From contig JANXVA010000112.1 in NCBI GenBank assembly GCA_025351875.1, forward strand, positions 1-42,810: a DNA stretch of 42,810 nt, in the 5' to 3' direction. Shown piece after piece: positions 1 to 7,234 of the stretch (positions are counted from its first letter, which is position 1; the number at the start of each line of letters is the position of its first letter). A model generated the notes under the pieces. The model saw nothing but the letters and a program-made list of their open reading frames with translations, was not told the DNA's origin and did not search any database. The stretch is from Myxococcales bacterium. Lineage in GTDB: Bacteria; Myxococcota_A; Polyangia; Polyangiales; Polyangiaceae. A program made the position numbers and the translations under genes.

Positions 1-2
1 CG

Positions 3-1136
3 ACCGAGAGTCCCGCCTCCGGTCTCGACCTCGTGGTTCGAGCCATCCTCCTCGCGCCGAGCACGCTCTACCGGACGGAGATTGGCGTGTCGGAACGGCA
101 TGCCGCGGAGGCGACGCTCACGGACTTCGAGATCGCATCGCAGCTCTCGTTCTTGCTGAGCGGCAGCCGGCCGGACGAGAGCCTCCGCGCGGCCGCGGCC
201 AACGGCGAGCTGCGTGACCCGAAGAACGTCGTCGAGCACGCGAAGCGCCTCCTCTCGATGCCGCGCGCGCGCGCGCAGGTCGAGCGCCTCGTCGAGGGCT
301 GGCTCGAGCTCGGCAAGCTCGACAGGACACGCCGGAGCAAGGCGTTCTCCGAGCTCACGCCCGAGGTGCTCGTGGCCATGGCGGACGAGCTCCGCGCGTT
401 CGTCGATCACGTCGTCTTCGAGGGCACCGGGACGCTCGACGAGCTCCTCCGTTCGAGCACCTCGTATCCGGGTCCGTTGCTCGCGCCGATCTACGGCGCG
501 GATCTGCTCGCGTCGCCGCACGCAGGGGCAGCCGTCGCGCTCGACCCGACGCACCGCAAAGGCGTGCTCTCGCTGCCTGCGTTCCTGACGGGCCACGCGA
601 CCTACGACGCCACGAATCCAGTCGATCGCGGGCTGTTCGTCCGCAACCGGCTCTTCTGTCAGGAGATCGGCGCGCCGCCCCTCGCGGCCCTGGCGATGCC
701 CGTCGTCGCTGGCGCCGACGAAGGGACGACCACGCGCCAGAAATTCGAGAGCCACACGACCGACCCGCAGTGTCAGGGTTGCCACTCGCGGATGGATCCG
801 ATCGGTTTCGGCCTCGAGGCCTTCGATGCGATCGGACGCTTCCGCACGCGCGAGCACGGGCTGCCCGTCGACGACTCGGGCTACGTCACCGACGCGGACG
901 TGACCGGAGCGTTCCACGGGCCGGCGGAGCTCGCGGACATCGTCGCGCGCAGCAACGACGCTCGTCTCTGCTTCGTCGCGCAGGCTGTTCGCTTCGCCGA
1001 GGGGAGCAGCCCGCGAGCGCTGTGCGAGGTCCGCCCGCTCGAGGACGCGTTCGTCGCGAGCGGCGGACGGATCGTCGATCTGCTCCTCGCCTACGTCGCG
1101 AGGCGCGAATTCTACGTGAGGACGGTCCTGCCATGA
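3..1136 (+). CDS. DUF1592/DUF1588/DUF1585 family protein (5' partial)
   Basis: The reading frame is open from the first bases of the window, so the true start lies upstream; the first internal start codon is GTG at 33. The visible chain runs through a DUF1592-like helical part (about residues 1-130 after the GTG), then a DUF1588 segment with the heme-c-type CxxCH motif in DPQCQGCHSRMDPIGFG, and ends with a DUF1585-like tail (LCEVRPLEDAF to the end). This order is the usual one for a family common in planctomycetes and myxobacteria, normally exported and linked to cytochrome-like proteins; its reaction is not known. The stop overlaps the ATG of the DUF1552 gene (ATGA at 1133-1136), so the two are almost certainly co-transcribed and translationally coupled, the standard pairing for these families. 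Confidence 0.85.
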   Translation, partial: TESPASGLDLVVRAILLAPSTLYRTEIGVSERHAAEATLTDFEIASQLSFLLSGSRPDESLRAAAANGELRDPKNVVEHAKRLLSMPRARAQVERLVEGWLELGKLDRTRRSKAFSELTPEVLVAMADELRAFVDHVVFEGTGTLDELLRSSTSYPGPLLAPIYGADLLASPHAGAAVALDPTHRKGVLSLPAFLTGHATYDATNPVDRGLFVRNRLFCQEIGAPPLAALAMPVVAGADEGTTTRQKFESHTTDPQCQGCHSRMDPIGFGLEAFDAIGRFRTREHGLPVDDSGYVTDADVTGAFHGPAELADIVARSNDARLCFVAQAVRFAEGSSPRALCEVRPLEDAFVASGGRIVDLLLAYVARREFYVRTVLP

Positions 1137-2455
1137 GTCATCTCGTCTCTCGTCGTCAATGGCTGTCGCTCGCGGGCGCCGCGATGCTCCTTGCCCGGGA
1201 CGCACGCAACGCCGGCGAGGCACGCGCGGACGATGCTCGGCCGATGCGCCTCGTGCTCCTCATGCAGGCGAACGGCGTGAGCCAGCAGCGCTTCTGGCCG
1301 GATGCGTCTGGCTCGTCGCCGATCCTCGATCCGATCCTGTCGGACCCGCGACTGAAGGCGCGGACGACCGTGGTGAAGGGCCTCTTCAACCACTCCGGAG
1401 GGGCGGGAAATCAGCACGATCAGGGGTTCGCCGGGCTCTGGACGGGGCGCCCGAGCACCGGGACGTTCTTCGACTCATGGGGCGCGGGCCCTTCGATCGA
1501 CCAGCAGATCGCGCGGAGCACGATGCTCGACGTTCCCTTCCCGACGCTGAACTGCGGCGTCACAGCGTCGAGCACGCCGCTCTTCAAGGAGCATCGGACG
1601 TCGTTCGCCTATCTCGCCGAGCGCCAGCCGATCCCGACCGAGACCGATCCCGTGCGGCTCTTCGGACGCATCTTTGCTCCAGGAGAGACACCCGCCCTCG
1701 CGCAGCGGCGCATCAACGAGGCGCGTTCGGTCCTCGACTTCGCGTCGAAGGATCTCGCGCGCATGCGGGCGAACCTCGGGAAGGACGAGCGCGACAAGCT
1801 CGACGTCCATGCGACGGCCATCCGGGACTACGAGCGTCGCGTCGCGCTCCTCGCCGCTCGACCGCGCGCGGGCGTCTGCGTCGCTCCCGCGCGCCCGCTG
1901 GCTGGCATCGATCTCCACGCCGAGAAGAGCGTGCCCGTGCTGATGGACACGATGCTGGACCTCGTGGCGCTGGCGATCTCGTGCGACCTCGTTCGCATCG
2001 TGACCTTCCCGATCGGCGGCGCCGGGCTCACGTGGCGCTTCGACTGGCTCGGCATCGGCGAGAACTCGCACGACAACCTCGCGCACAAAGACGACGGTTC
2101 GAATGCGCACGTCACCGACCAGCTCACGAAGATCGGACGCTGGCACGCCGAGCACGTCGCGCGCCTCGCGCTCGCGCTCGATGCGCTGCCCGCGGGGCAG
2201 GGGCGTACCGTTCTCGACGACACGCTCATCGTCTGGGCGAACGAGCTCGCGACCGGTCCGCACGGCCTCGACGACATCCCGGTCGTGCTCCTCGGAGGTG
2301 CCGCGGGTCGGTTGCGCCCGGGCGGCCTGGTCGACGTGGGGCCGCAGACGCATCATCGCCTCGGGTGCACCGTCCTCCAGCTGATGGGAGCACCGAGCGC
2401 CGGCTTCGGCGAGGCGGCCACGTGCGGGCCGCTGCGCGGTCTCACCCTCGCGTGA
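1133..2455 (+). CDS. DUF1552 family protein, Tat-exported
   Basis: Protein of 440 residues starting at the ATG that overlaps the previous stop. The N-terminus carries a twin-arginine motif (SRRQWLSLAGAA) followed by a hydrophobic stretch and a small-residue region, so folded export by Tat is likely. The body matches the DUF1552 pattern: an early VLLMQANGVSQQRFWP segment, a Gly/His-rich middle (HSGGAGNQHDQGF, then TGRPSTGTF), the DYERRVALL helix, and a late NSHDNLAHK stretch with LIVWANELATGPHG. DUF1552 proteins are distantly reminiscent of sulfatase/alkaline-phosphatase-like DUF1501 proteins, but no activity has been shown for them. It is the standard partner of the upstream DUF1592/1588/1585 gene. 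The following gene is convergent, with only 4 bp between the two stops. Confidence 0.85.
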   Translation: MSHLVSRRQWLSLAGAAMLLARDARNAGEARADDARPMRLVLLMQANGVSQQRFWPDASGSSPILDPILSDPRLKARTTVVKGLFNHSGGAGNQHDQGFAGLWTGRPSTGTFFDSWGAGPSIDQQIARSTMLDVPFPTLNCGVTASSTPLFKEHRTSFAYLAERQPIPTETDPVRLFGRIFAPGETPALAQRRINEARSVLDFASKDLARMRANLGKDERDKLDVHATAIRDYERRVALLAARPRAGVCVAPARPLAGIDLHAEKSVPVLMDTMLDLVALAISCDLVRIVTFPIGGAGLTWRFDWLGIGENSHDNLAHKDDGSNAHVTDQLTKIGRWHAEHVARLALALDALPAGQGRTVLDDTLIVWANELATGPHGLDDIPVVLLGGAAGRLRPGGLVDVGPQTHHRLGCTVLQLMGAPSAGFGEAATCGPLRGLTLA

Positions 2456-2459
2456 GTGA

Positions 2460-3170
2460 TCAGGATGGCGGGAGGGAGGTCCGCGTGGCCGTGGCGACGA
2501 GCGTCGCCAGGCGCTCCATGACGATGGCGACGATGGCCAGCATTCCCATGGCACGCAAGGGCGCCAGCAGCGCATGCACCTGCGCGGGCGACGCTGCGCG
2601 CGCGACGAGCGCGAACGCGAGCTCGAGGACGACGGCCGCGGCGAGCAGCGGACCGCCGATCGCGATCGCGAGCCCGACGCCCGCGACGATGTCCGTCGCG
2701 GCGAGCAGCAGGGGATGGCCTGGCACCTGGTAGTGCGCGAGCGCTCCTGCGGCGCGTGCCGCTCCGCCGGTGGAGAGGAAGATGACGCTCGCGAGCAGCG
2801 AGAGGAGCACACCGAAGCTCGACGGTTTTCCCTCGACCGTCGCGAGCCCCGGGCCGTCGGGCGAGCCGCGCAGGACGTCGACGAGCCCGCCGGCCATCGT
2901 GGCCGCCCACAGCGGGATGGCGGCGGCGAGCGCCACCGGCAAGCCGAGAACGATCTGCTCGAGCGCCAGCACGAACCACGGCGTCGCGCGCTCGGCGACG
3001 ACCACCGGCACCAGCGCGGGATAGATCGCCGCGGCCAGGGCGAGCCCGAGCACGCCGCGCGCGGGGGCGGGCAGCGCCTTCAGCCCGAACGCCGGCACGA
3101 TGGTCACGACGGGCATGACACGCGCCCATGCCAGACCGATGGCTGCGAGGTCGTCGAGAGGAGCGAGCAA
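2460..3170 (-). CDS. FliR/SctT-like inner-membrane export protein, isolated
   Basis: Protein of 236 residues, nearly all hydrophobic, with five to six likely membrane segments. Hallmarks of the FliR/SctT (YscT/SpaR) family are visible: a Pro-bearing VVTIVPAFGLKALPAPARG segment near the N-terminus (about 20-40), a central block ending in LWAATMAGGLVDVLRG, and a C-terminal block LLAAAVVLELAFALVAR followed by an ALLAPLRAMGMLAIVAI helix, as in the FliR region before the last helix. FliR/SctT forms part of the export gate of flagella and type III secretion systems with FliP/SctR and FliQ/SctS. No such partner, FlhA/SctV, ATPase or needle gene is nearby, so it is either one piece of a scattered system or a leftover. 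The start is TTG at 3170, the first start codon in this frame; no clear ribosome binding site was seen. The family call is from sequence pattern only. Confidence 0.65.
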   Translation of the reverse strand: MLAPLDDLAAIGLAWARVMPVVTIVPAFGLKALPAPARGVLGLALAAAIYPALVPVVVAERATPWFVLALEQIVLGLPVALAAAIPLWAATMAGGLVDVLRGSPDGPGLATVEGKPSSFGVLLSLLASVIFLSTGGAARAAGALAHYQVPGHPLLLAATDIVAGVGLAIAIGGPLLAAAVVLELAFALVARAASPAQVHALLAPLRAMGMLAIVAIVMERLATLVATATRTSLPPS

Positions 3171-3259
3171 GGCCGCTCCATCTTCCTCCGCTTCCGCCTC
3201 GTGGCCAAGGGGCGACTCGACTGTTGACGGAGGCCCGTCGTCCGTCGCATACCGCGCCC

Positions 3260-4108
3260 ATGCCCCTGGACCTCTCGCTCGTCGGCAAGGAAAGCGCCCC
3301 TTCCACGTTCACGTATGGCTGGAAGGACACGGTGCTCTACGCGCTCGGCATCGGCGCGAAGAAGGAGGAGCTCGACTTTCTCTACGAGGGCCGCGGTCCC
3401 AAGGTCATCCCGAGCTTCGCGGTCGTGCCGATGTTCGCGTCGATGTTCGAGCTCGTCGGGCAGACGGGCGGCGACCTCGCGATGGTTGTGCACGGCGCGC
3501 AGCGCGTGCGGCTCCAGGCAGCGCTTCCTCCGTCGGGCACCCTCGTCACGACCGCGAAGGTGCGCGGGATGTACGATCTACGACGGCTCGCCGTCGTGCT
3601 CGTCGACACCGAGACGAAGGACGACAAGGGGAACAAGCTCTTCGACGCCACGTCGCAGATCATCTTTCGCGGCGAGGGCGGCTTCGGGGGAACGACACCT
3701 CCGCGCGAGGAGAAGGTCGCCGAGATCCCGAAGGACAAACCCGCCGACTTCCGCGTCGAAGAGGCGACGACTCCCGAGCAGGCTCTCCTCTATCGCCTCT
3801 CCGGAGATCTCAACCCGCTCCACGCCGACCCCGACTTCGCGGCCAAGGTCGGCTTTGCGCAGGGACCGCTCCTTCACGGCCTCTGCACGTACGGGCACAT
3901 GGTCCGTCACGTCGCCAAGGGCGCGTGCGGTGGCGATGCAACGAAGGTGACGGGCTTCGAGGCGAAGTTCGTGAAGCCCGTGTGGCCCGGCGACACGCTG
4001 GTCACCGAGGGATGGCGCGTCGCGCCCGGCATCCTCGCGCTCCAGGTCAGCGTGAAGGAGCGGTCGGAGGTCGTGATCGGTGGCGCGTGGGCGACCGTGC
4101 GGGACTGA
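3260..4108 (+). CDS. MaoC-family (R)-specific enoyl-CoA hydratase (hydratase 2)
   Basis: Protein of 282 residues, the usual length of double-hotdog hydratase 2 enzymes. The N-terminal pseudo-hotdog half (about 1-140) begins with KDTVLYALGIGA, typical of the hydratase 2 domain of peroxisomal multifunctional enzyme type 2. The C-terminal half contains the full hydratase 2 signature YRLSGDLNPLHAD, with likely catalytic Asp183 and His188, followed by GFAQGPLLHGLCTYG. It should hydrate trans-2-enoyl-CoA to (R)-3-hydroxyacyl-CoA in the cytosol. The ATG at 3260 is chosen because it gives the canonical N-terminus; the frame stays open further upstream but that part overlaps the divergent SctT-like gene. 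A thiolase follows about 0.6 kb downstream, consistent with a short acyl-CoA or polyhydroxyalkanoate-related role, which is inference. Confidence 0.9.
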   Translation: MPLDLSLVGKESAPSTFTYGWKDTVLYALGIGAKKEELDFLYEGRGPKVIPSFAVVPMFASMFELVGQTGGDLAMVVHGAQRVRLQAALPPSGTLVTTAKVRGMYDLRRLAVVLVDTETKDDKGNKLFDATSQIIFRGEGGFGGTTPPREEKVAEIPKDKPADFRVEEATTPEQALLYRLSGDLNPLHADPDFAAKVGFAQGPLLHGLCTYGHMVRHVAKGACGGDATKVTGFEAKFVKPVWPGDTLVTEGWRVAPGILALQVSVKERSEVVIGGAWATVRD

Positions 4109-4111
4109 GGC

Positions 4112-4573
4112 TCAGTTGTTCGTGATCGCGTTCACGCACGCGCCGATGAGCGAGAGGCTGATGAAGATCGCGGCGATGGCGAGGCGCACCCAGAAGAACG
4201 TGCTCCAGCCGCTGCCGAAGCCCCACGAGCGATTGACCTGGGGCCCGTAGCCGGGCGGGTACCCTTGCATGGGGTACTGCCCGGGCGCAGGACCGCCGTA
4301 CGGGTTCTGCTGTCCGTAGGGATTGGGCCCCGGAGCTCCATACGGATTCGGCGCGCCGTACCCTGGCGGCGCGCCGTAGGGCTGCGGAGCGCCGTAGCCC
4401 TGTTGTTGCGGAGGCGGGTAGCCCTGCGGAGGAGGGGCATGGCCGTGCGGGCCTCGCGGAGATTGTCCGTACGCGGCTTGTCCGAGCGGCGTCCCGCAGA
4501 ACCTGCATTGCGCGTCGCTCGGGTTGATCGACAGGCCACCGCATTTCGGGCACGTCGGAGCGCCGGTGTTCAT
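4112..4573 (-). CDS. Zinc-ribbon protein with Pro/Gly/Tyr-rich linker and one membrane segment
   Basis: Protein of 153 residues. An N-terminal zinc ribbon is formed by CPKC (residues 8-11) and CRFC (23-26). It is followed by about 80 residues of low-complexity sequence built of short Gly-Ala-Pro, Pro-Tyr-Gly and Gln repeats, and then one hydrophobic helix near the C-terminus (FFWVRLAIAAIFISLSLIG). The layout suggests a tail-anchored membrane protein with a cytoplasmic metal-binding head and a flexible, possibly self-associating linker. No enzyme motif is present and no function can be assigned. It is convergent with the hydratase gene (3 bp between stops) and divergent from the thiolase gene. 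Confidence 0.75.
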   Translation of the reverse strand: MNTGAPTCPKCGGLSINPSDAQCRFCGTPLGQAAYGQSPRGPHGHAPPPQGYPPPQQQGYGAPQPYGAPPGYGAPNPYGAPGPNPYGQQNPYGGPAPGQYPMQGYPPGYGPQVNRSWGFGSGWSTFFWVRLAIAAIFISLSLIGACVNAITNN

Positions 4574-4681
4574 CGCTTCGAAGGCTAGAGCACAGCCGTC
4601 GCTCTCGCCAGGCCTGGCGCCCCGGCGCCATCGGCACTAGGTTTCCCGGCTCAAAGCCCCGAGTTTCCAGGAGAGAACGTC

Positions 4682-5875
4682 ATGGCCAAGCTTGCGAAGT
4701 CGATCGTCATCGTGGGAGCGAAGCGCACTGCATTCGGAGCGATGCAGGGGAGCCTGAAGGGCGTGAGCGCCACCGATCTCGCGGTTCATGCCGCCAAGGC
4801 CGCGCTCGCGCAGTCGAACATCGCGCTCGACGCGATCGGCCACGTCATCATCGGCAACGTCATGCAGACGAGCCCGGACGCGATCTACTGCGCCCGCCAC
4901 GTCGGCCTCAAGGCTGGCCTGCCGATCACGACCCCCGCGGTCACCGTCAACCGCCTCTGCGGCTCCGGCTTCGAGGCGATCATCCAGGGCGCGCACCAGC
5001 TACTCCTCGGCGAGCACGACGCGGTGCTCGTCGGCGGCACCGAGAACATGACGCAGGCTCCGCACATCCTCCGCGGCAGCCGCGAGGGCTGGGCCTTCGG
5101 CAAGGCGCCCGCCGTCGAGGACTCGCTCTGGAGCGCCCTCACCGACAGCTACACCGGCACGCCGATGGCCGTGACCGCCGAGAACCTCGCCACGAAGTAC
5201 GGCCTGACGCGCGCCGAGTGCGACGCGTACGCGCTCCTGAGCCAGCAGCGCTGGGCCGCGGCCAACGAGAAGGGCGTCTTCAAGGACGAGATCGCGCCGC
5301 TCGAGATCGTCAGCAAGAAGGCGACGATCCAGTTTGCCGTCGACGAGCATCCCCGCCCGCAGACCACGCTCGAGACGCTCGCCAAGCTGCCGCCTGTCTT
5401 CAAGAAAGACGGCGTGGTCACCGCCGGTAACGCGTCGGGCATCTGCGACGGCGCCGCATGCCTCGTCGTGACCACGGAGGAGTACGCGAAGGCCAAGGGC
5501 TTGAAGCCGCTCGCGCGCCTCGTGAACTGGGGCGTCGCGGGCGTCGACCCGGCGATCATGGGCATCGGCCCGGCGCCGGCGATCCAGAACGCGCTCGCGC
5601 GCGCCGAGCTGAAGCAGTCCGACATCGACCTCTTCGAGGTGAACGAGGCGTTCGCGCCTCAATACCTTGCCGTCGAGAAGGAGCTCGGCCTCCCGCGCGA
5701 CAAGACGAACGTGAACGGCGGCGCGATCGCCCTCGGTCACCCCCTCGGCGCGAGCGGTGCGCGCATCACGGCGCACCTCGTCTACGAGCTCGCGCGTCGC
5801 AGCGGTCGCTACGCGGTCGGCAGCGCGTGCATCGGCGGCGGTCAGGGGCTTGCCGTGGTGCTCGAGCGGATCTAG
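4682..5875 (+). CDS. Thiolase (acetyl-CoA C-acyltransferase)
   Basis: Protein of 397 residues, the full length of a thiolase. The acyl-accepting cysteine is Cys93 in NRLCGSGFEA; the C-terminal catalytic pair is His353 in GHPLGASGAR and Cys383 in CIGGGQG; the NEAFAPQ motif is also present. The overall sequence resembles the animal mitochondrial ACAA2 type as much as PhbA, so it may act in beta-oxidation or in acetoacetyl-CoA metabolism. It is a soluble enzyme. The ATG at 4682 is supported by an AGGAGAG ribosome binding site at 4669-4675. The next gene begins 12 bp after the stop, so the two could share a transcript. Confidence 0.93.
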   Translation: MAKLAKSIVIVGAKRTAFGAMQGSLKGVSATDLAVHAAKAALAQSNIALDAIGHVIIGNVMQTSPDAIYCARHVGLKAGLPITTPAVTVNRLCGSGFEAIIQGAHQLLLGEHDAVLVGGTENMTQAPHILRGSREGWAFGKAPAVEDSLWSALTDSYTGTPMAVTAENLATKYGLTRAECDAYALLSQQRWAAANEKGVFKDEIAPLEIVSKKATIQFAVDEHPRPQTTLETLAKLPPVFKKDGVVTAGNASGICDGAACLVVTTEEYAKAKGLKPLARLVNWGVAGVDPAIMGIGPAPAIQNALARAELKQSDIDLFEVNEAFAPQYLAVEKELGLPRDKTNVNGGAIALGHPLGASGARITAHLVYELARRSGRYAVGSACIGGGQGLAVVLERI

Positions 5876-5887
5876 TCGCCTGGCTCC

Positions 5888-6418
5888 GTGAAGAACGACG
5901 ACGAGAACGACAAGCCCAAGCCGCTCGCGCACCCGCCGAAGCTTCCCGATCGGGGGATCTACGACGGCCCTGCGCGAGCGGCACCCTATGGGCTCAGCCG
6001 CCTTGCGCCGTCGTTCTCGCTGGTCGACGTTGCCGGGGAAATCGAGAAGGCCGATTCGATGCTCGCGACGACGACGGGCGGAAAACTCGGCTTGATTGCG
6101 AACCAGATTCGCCACTTGCAGGCCCAGGCGAGAGGGCTGCTCGAGCGCGCGCAGCGCGACGCAGAGCTCCATCGCGCGCGGTGCGCCTTCGAGAAGAAGC
6201 CCGGCGGCGTCTACCACCTCTATCGAACCGACGCCGACGCGCAGCGCTGGTTCTCGCTCCTCGCGCCCGAGGAGTGGCTCCGCCCGCAGCCGCAGACCTT
6301 CGAGGGCACGTACCGCCTCGAGGGCGACATGGGTTTCACACGCCTCGACGTGGTCGAGGACGAACCTCGCCCGGATCTCGAGCTGGTGAGGGCGCTCCTT
6401 GGTTCCGGGAAGCGTTAG
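5888..6418 (+). CDS. DUF2452 (C1orf50-like) family protein
   Basis: Protein of 176 residues with a GTG start 12 bp after the thiolase stop. The core matches the DUF2452 family typified by human C1orf50: LVDVAGEIEKADSML, then KLGLIANQIRHLQAQAR, then LLERAQRDAELHRARC, then KKPGGVYHLYR and FSLLAPEEW, ending with a GTYRLEGDMGFT segment. The helical first half is probably a coiled coil and the second half a small beta-rich part that reads Tyr-His-Leu-Tyr. The molecular function is not established. The N-terminal 30 residues are charged and Pro-rich, probably disordered. The family is best known from eukaryotes, so the bacterial copy is notable. The family call is by recall of the C1orf50 pattern and is fairly sure. 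Confidence 0.8.
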   Translation: MKNDDENDKPKPLAHPPKLPDRGIYDGPARAAPYGLSRLAPSFSLVDVAGEIEKADSMLATTTGGKLGLIANQIRHLQAQARGLLERAQRDAELHRARCAFEKKPGGVYHLYRTDADAQRWFSLLAPEEWLRPQPQTFEGTYRLEGDMGFTRLDVVEDEPRPDLELVRALLGSGKR

Positions 6419-6525
6419 CGGCGAGGTCGAAATCGACCCTGCGGGGAATCCAACCCTCGGCGTCGCGAGAAAAAGCCGAGTCTTTTCAGGAACCGGCCCG
6501 AGGTGGCACCCCGGAAACGCGCGAA

Positions 6526-7077
6526 TCAGGCATTCTGTTCGATGAGGACGGCGCCGCTCTCGCGGGCGGCATCGATGCTCGGCCACTCGTGGCCGGCGAC
6601 GATGCACCACTCGATCGCGTTTCGCATCGTCTTCACCGCATCGAGGGCGGTGCGCAAGCTCGGAAATGCCCACGAAAGAGGGCCTGGCTCGACATTTTCC
6701 CAGCCGTAGACGAAGAGCGTGACGGCGCTGGCCTCGAGCTGCGCTGCGGCGGCGGCGGCCTCGACTGCAAACTCCGGCGAGCTCCGACGGCAAACGAAGA
6801 CGTCGGAATCTCCGTCCTCGACGTCCGCGGTGCCGGTCCGAGACTCGACGACGTCGGGCGTGACGACGGCGGGATACGTGCCAATCTCACGCACGATCGG
6901 CATCTCGTCAGTGCGCGCGAGATCGACGAGATCGACCTGCAGGGGGGGGAGGACCTGCGGGACCTGCGGGACCTGCGCGACCGGCTCCGTCACCTGCTCC
7001 ACCTCCGCCGCGAGCGCAGCGCTGCTGCGGCGCGATGCCGACGGTTTGGAGATTTTCGAGCGACCGAAAATGCGCAT
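6526..7077 (-). CDS. Hypothetical protein with Pro/Val repeat segment
   Basis: Protein of 183 residues starting MRIFGRSKISKP. The ATG at 7077 is preceded by GAGAGG at five bases spacing, which supports it over more distant starts in the same frame. The N-terminal 30 residues are basic and Ser-rich. A short repeat follows (VPQVPQVLPPLQV), produced by a GGACCTGCG direct repeat at about 6951-6980 on the plus strand. A small, acidic and probably folded C-terminal part contains LFVYGWENVEPGPLSWAF and AIEWCIVAGHEWPS. No known domain was recognised, and no signal peptide or membrane segment is visible. It is transcribed divergently from the histidine-kinase pair across a 157-bp spacer that contains a long palindrome. 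Confidence 0.65.
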   Translation of the reverse strand: MRIFGRSKISKPSASRRSSAALAAEVEQVTEPVAQVPQVPQVLPPLQVDLVDLARTDEMPIVREIGTYPAVVTPDVVESRTGTADVEDGDSDVFVCRRSSPEFAVEAAAAAAQLEASAVTLFVYGWENVEPGPLSWAFPSLRTALDAVKTMRNAIEWCIVAGHEWPSIDAARESGAVLIEQNA

Positions 7078-7171
7078 TACAGCCTCTCGCTTTTGAACCT
7101 TCTTCGGGTGAACGACAAGGGCAGAACTTCGAAATCGTACGGCGCGGCGCGTCGTAAGTTGCTCGCCCACA

Positions 7172-7216
7172 TATACTGATCGATCTCGGGCCGCGTGACT
7201 CACGCGGCACGAGATC
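7172..7216 (+). promoter_or_regulatory. -10-like hexamer and 35-bp inverted repeat before kinase pair
   Basis: TATACT at 7172-7177 is a good -10 match, without an evident -35. It is followed by a near-perfect inverted repeat: left arm 7182-7198 (GATCTCG-G-GCCGCGTGA) and right arm 7200-7216 (TCACGCGGC-A-CGAGATC), matching at 16 of 17 positions around one central base. If transcription starts about seven bases after the hexamer, the palindrome begins at the start site. It would then be either a dimer operator or a strong leader hairpin just before the AAGG ribosome binding site and the ATG at 7235. The repeat is seen directly; its function is inferred. Confidence 0.6.
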
Positions 7217-7234
7217 ACGAAGGTCGCTCAGCGC

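Noticed and set aside
2719-2736. TGGCACCTGGTAGTGC resembles a sigma-54 promoter
   Set aside because: The GG-to-GC spacing is 13 instead of 12 and the site lies inside the SctT-like coding region.
6951-6980. Direct repeats of GGACCTGCG, considered as an iteron or CRISPR-like array
   Set aside because: The unit is nine bases without spacers and encodes the VPQ-type repeat of the minus-strand protein.
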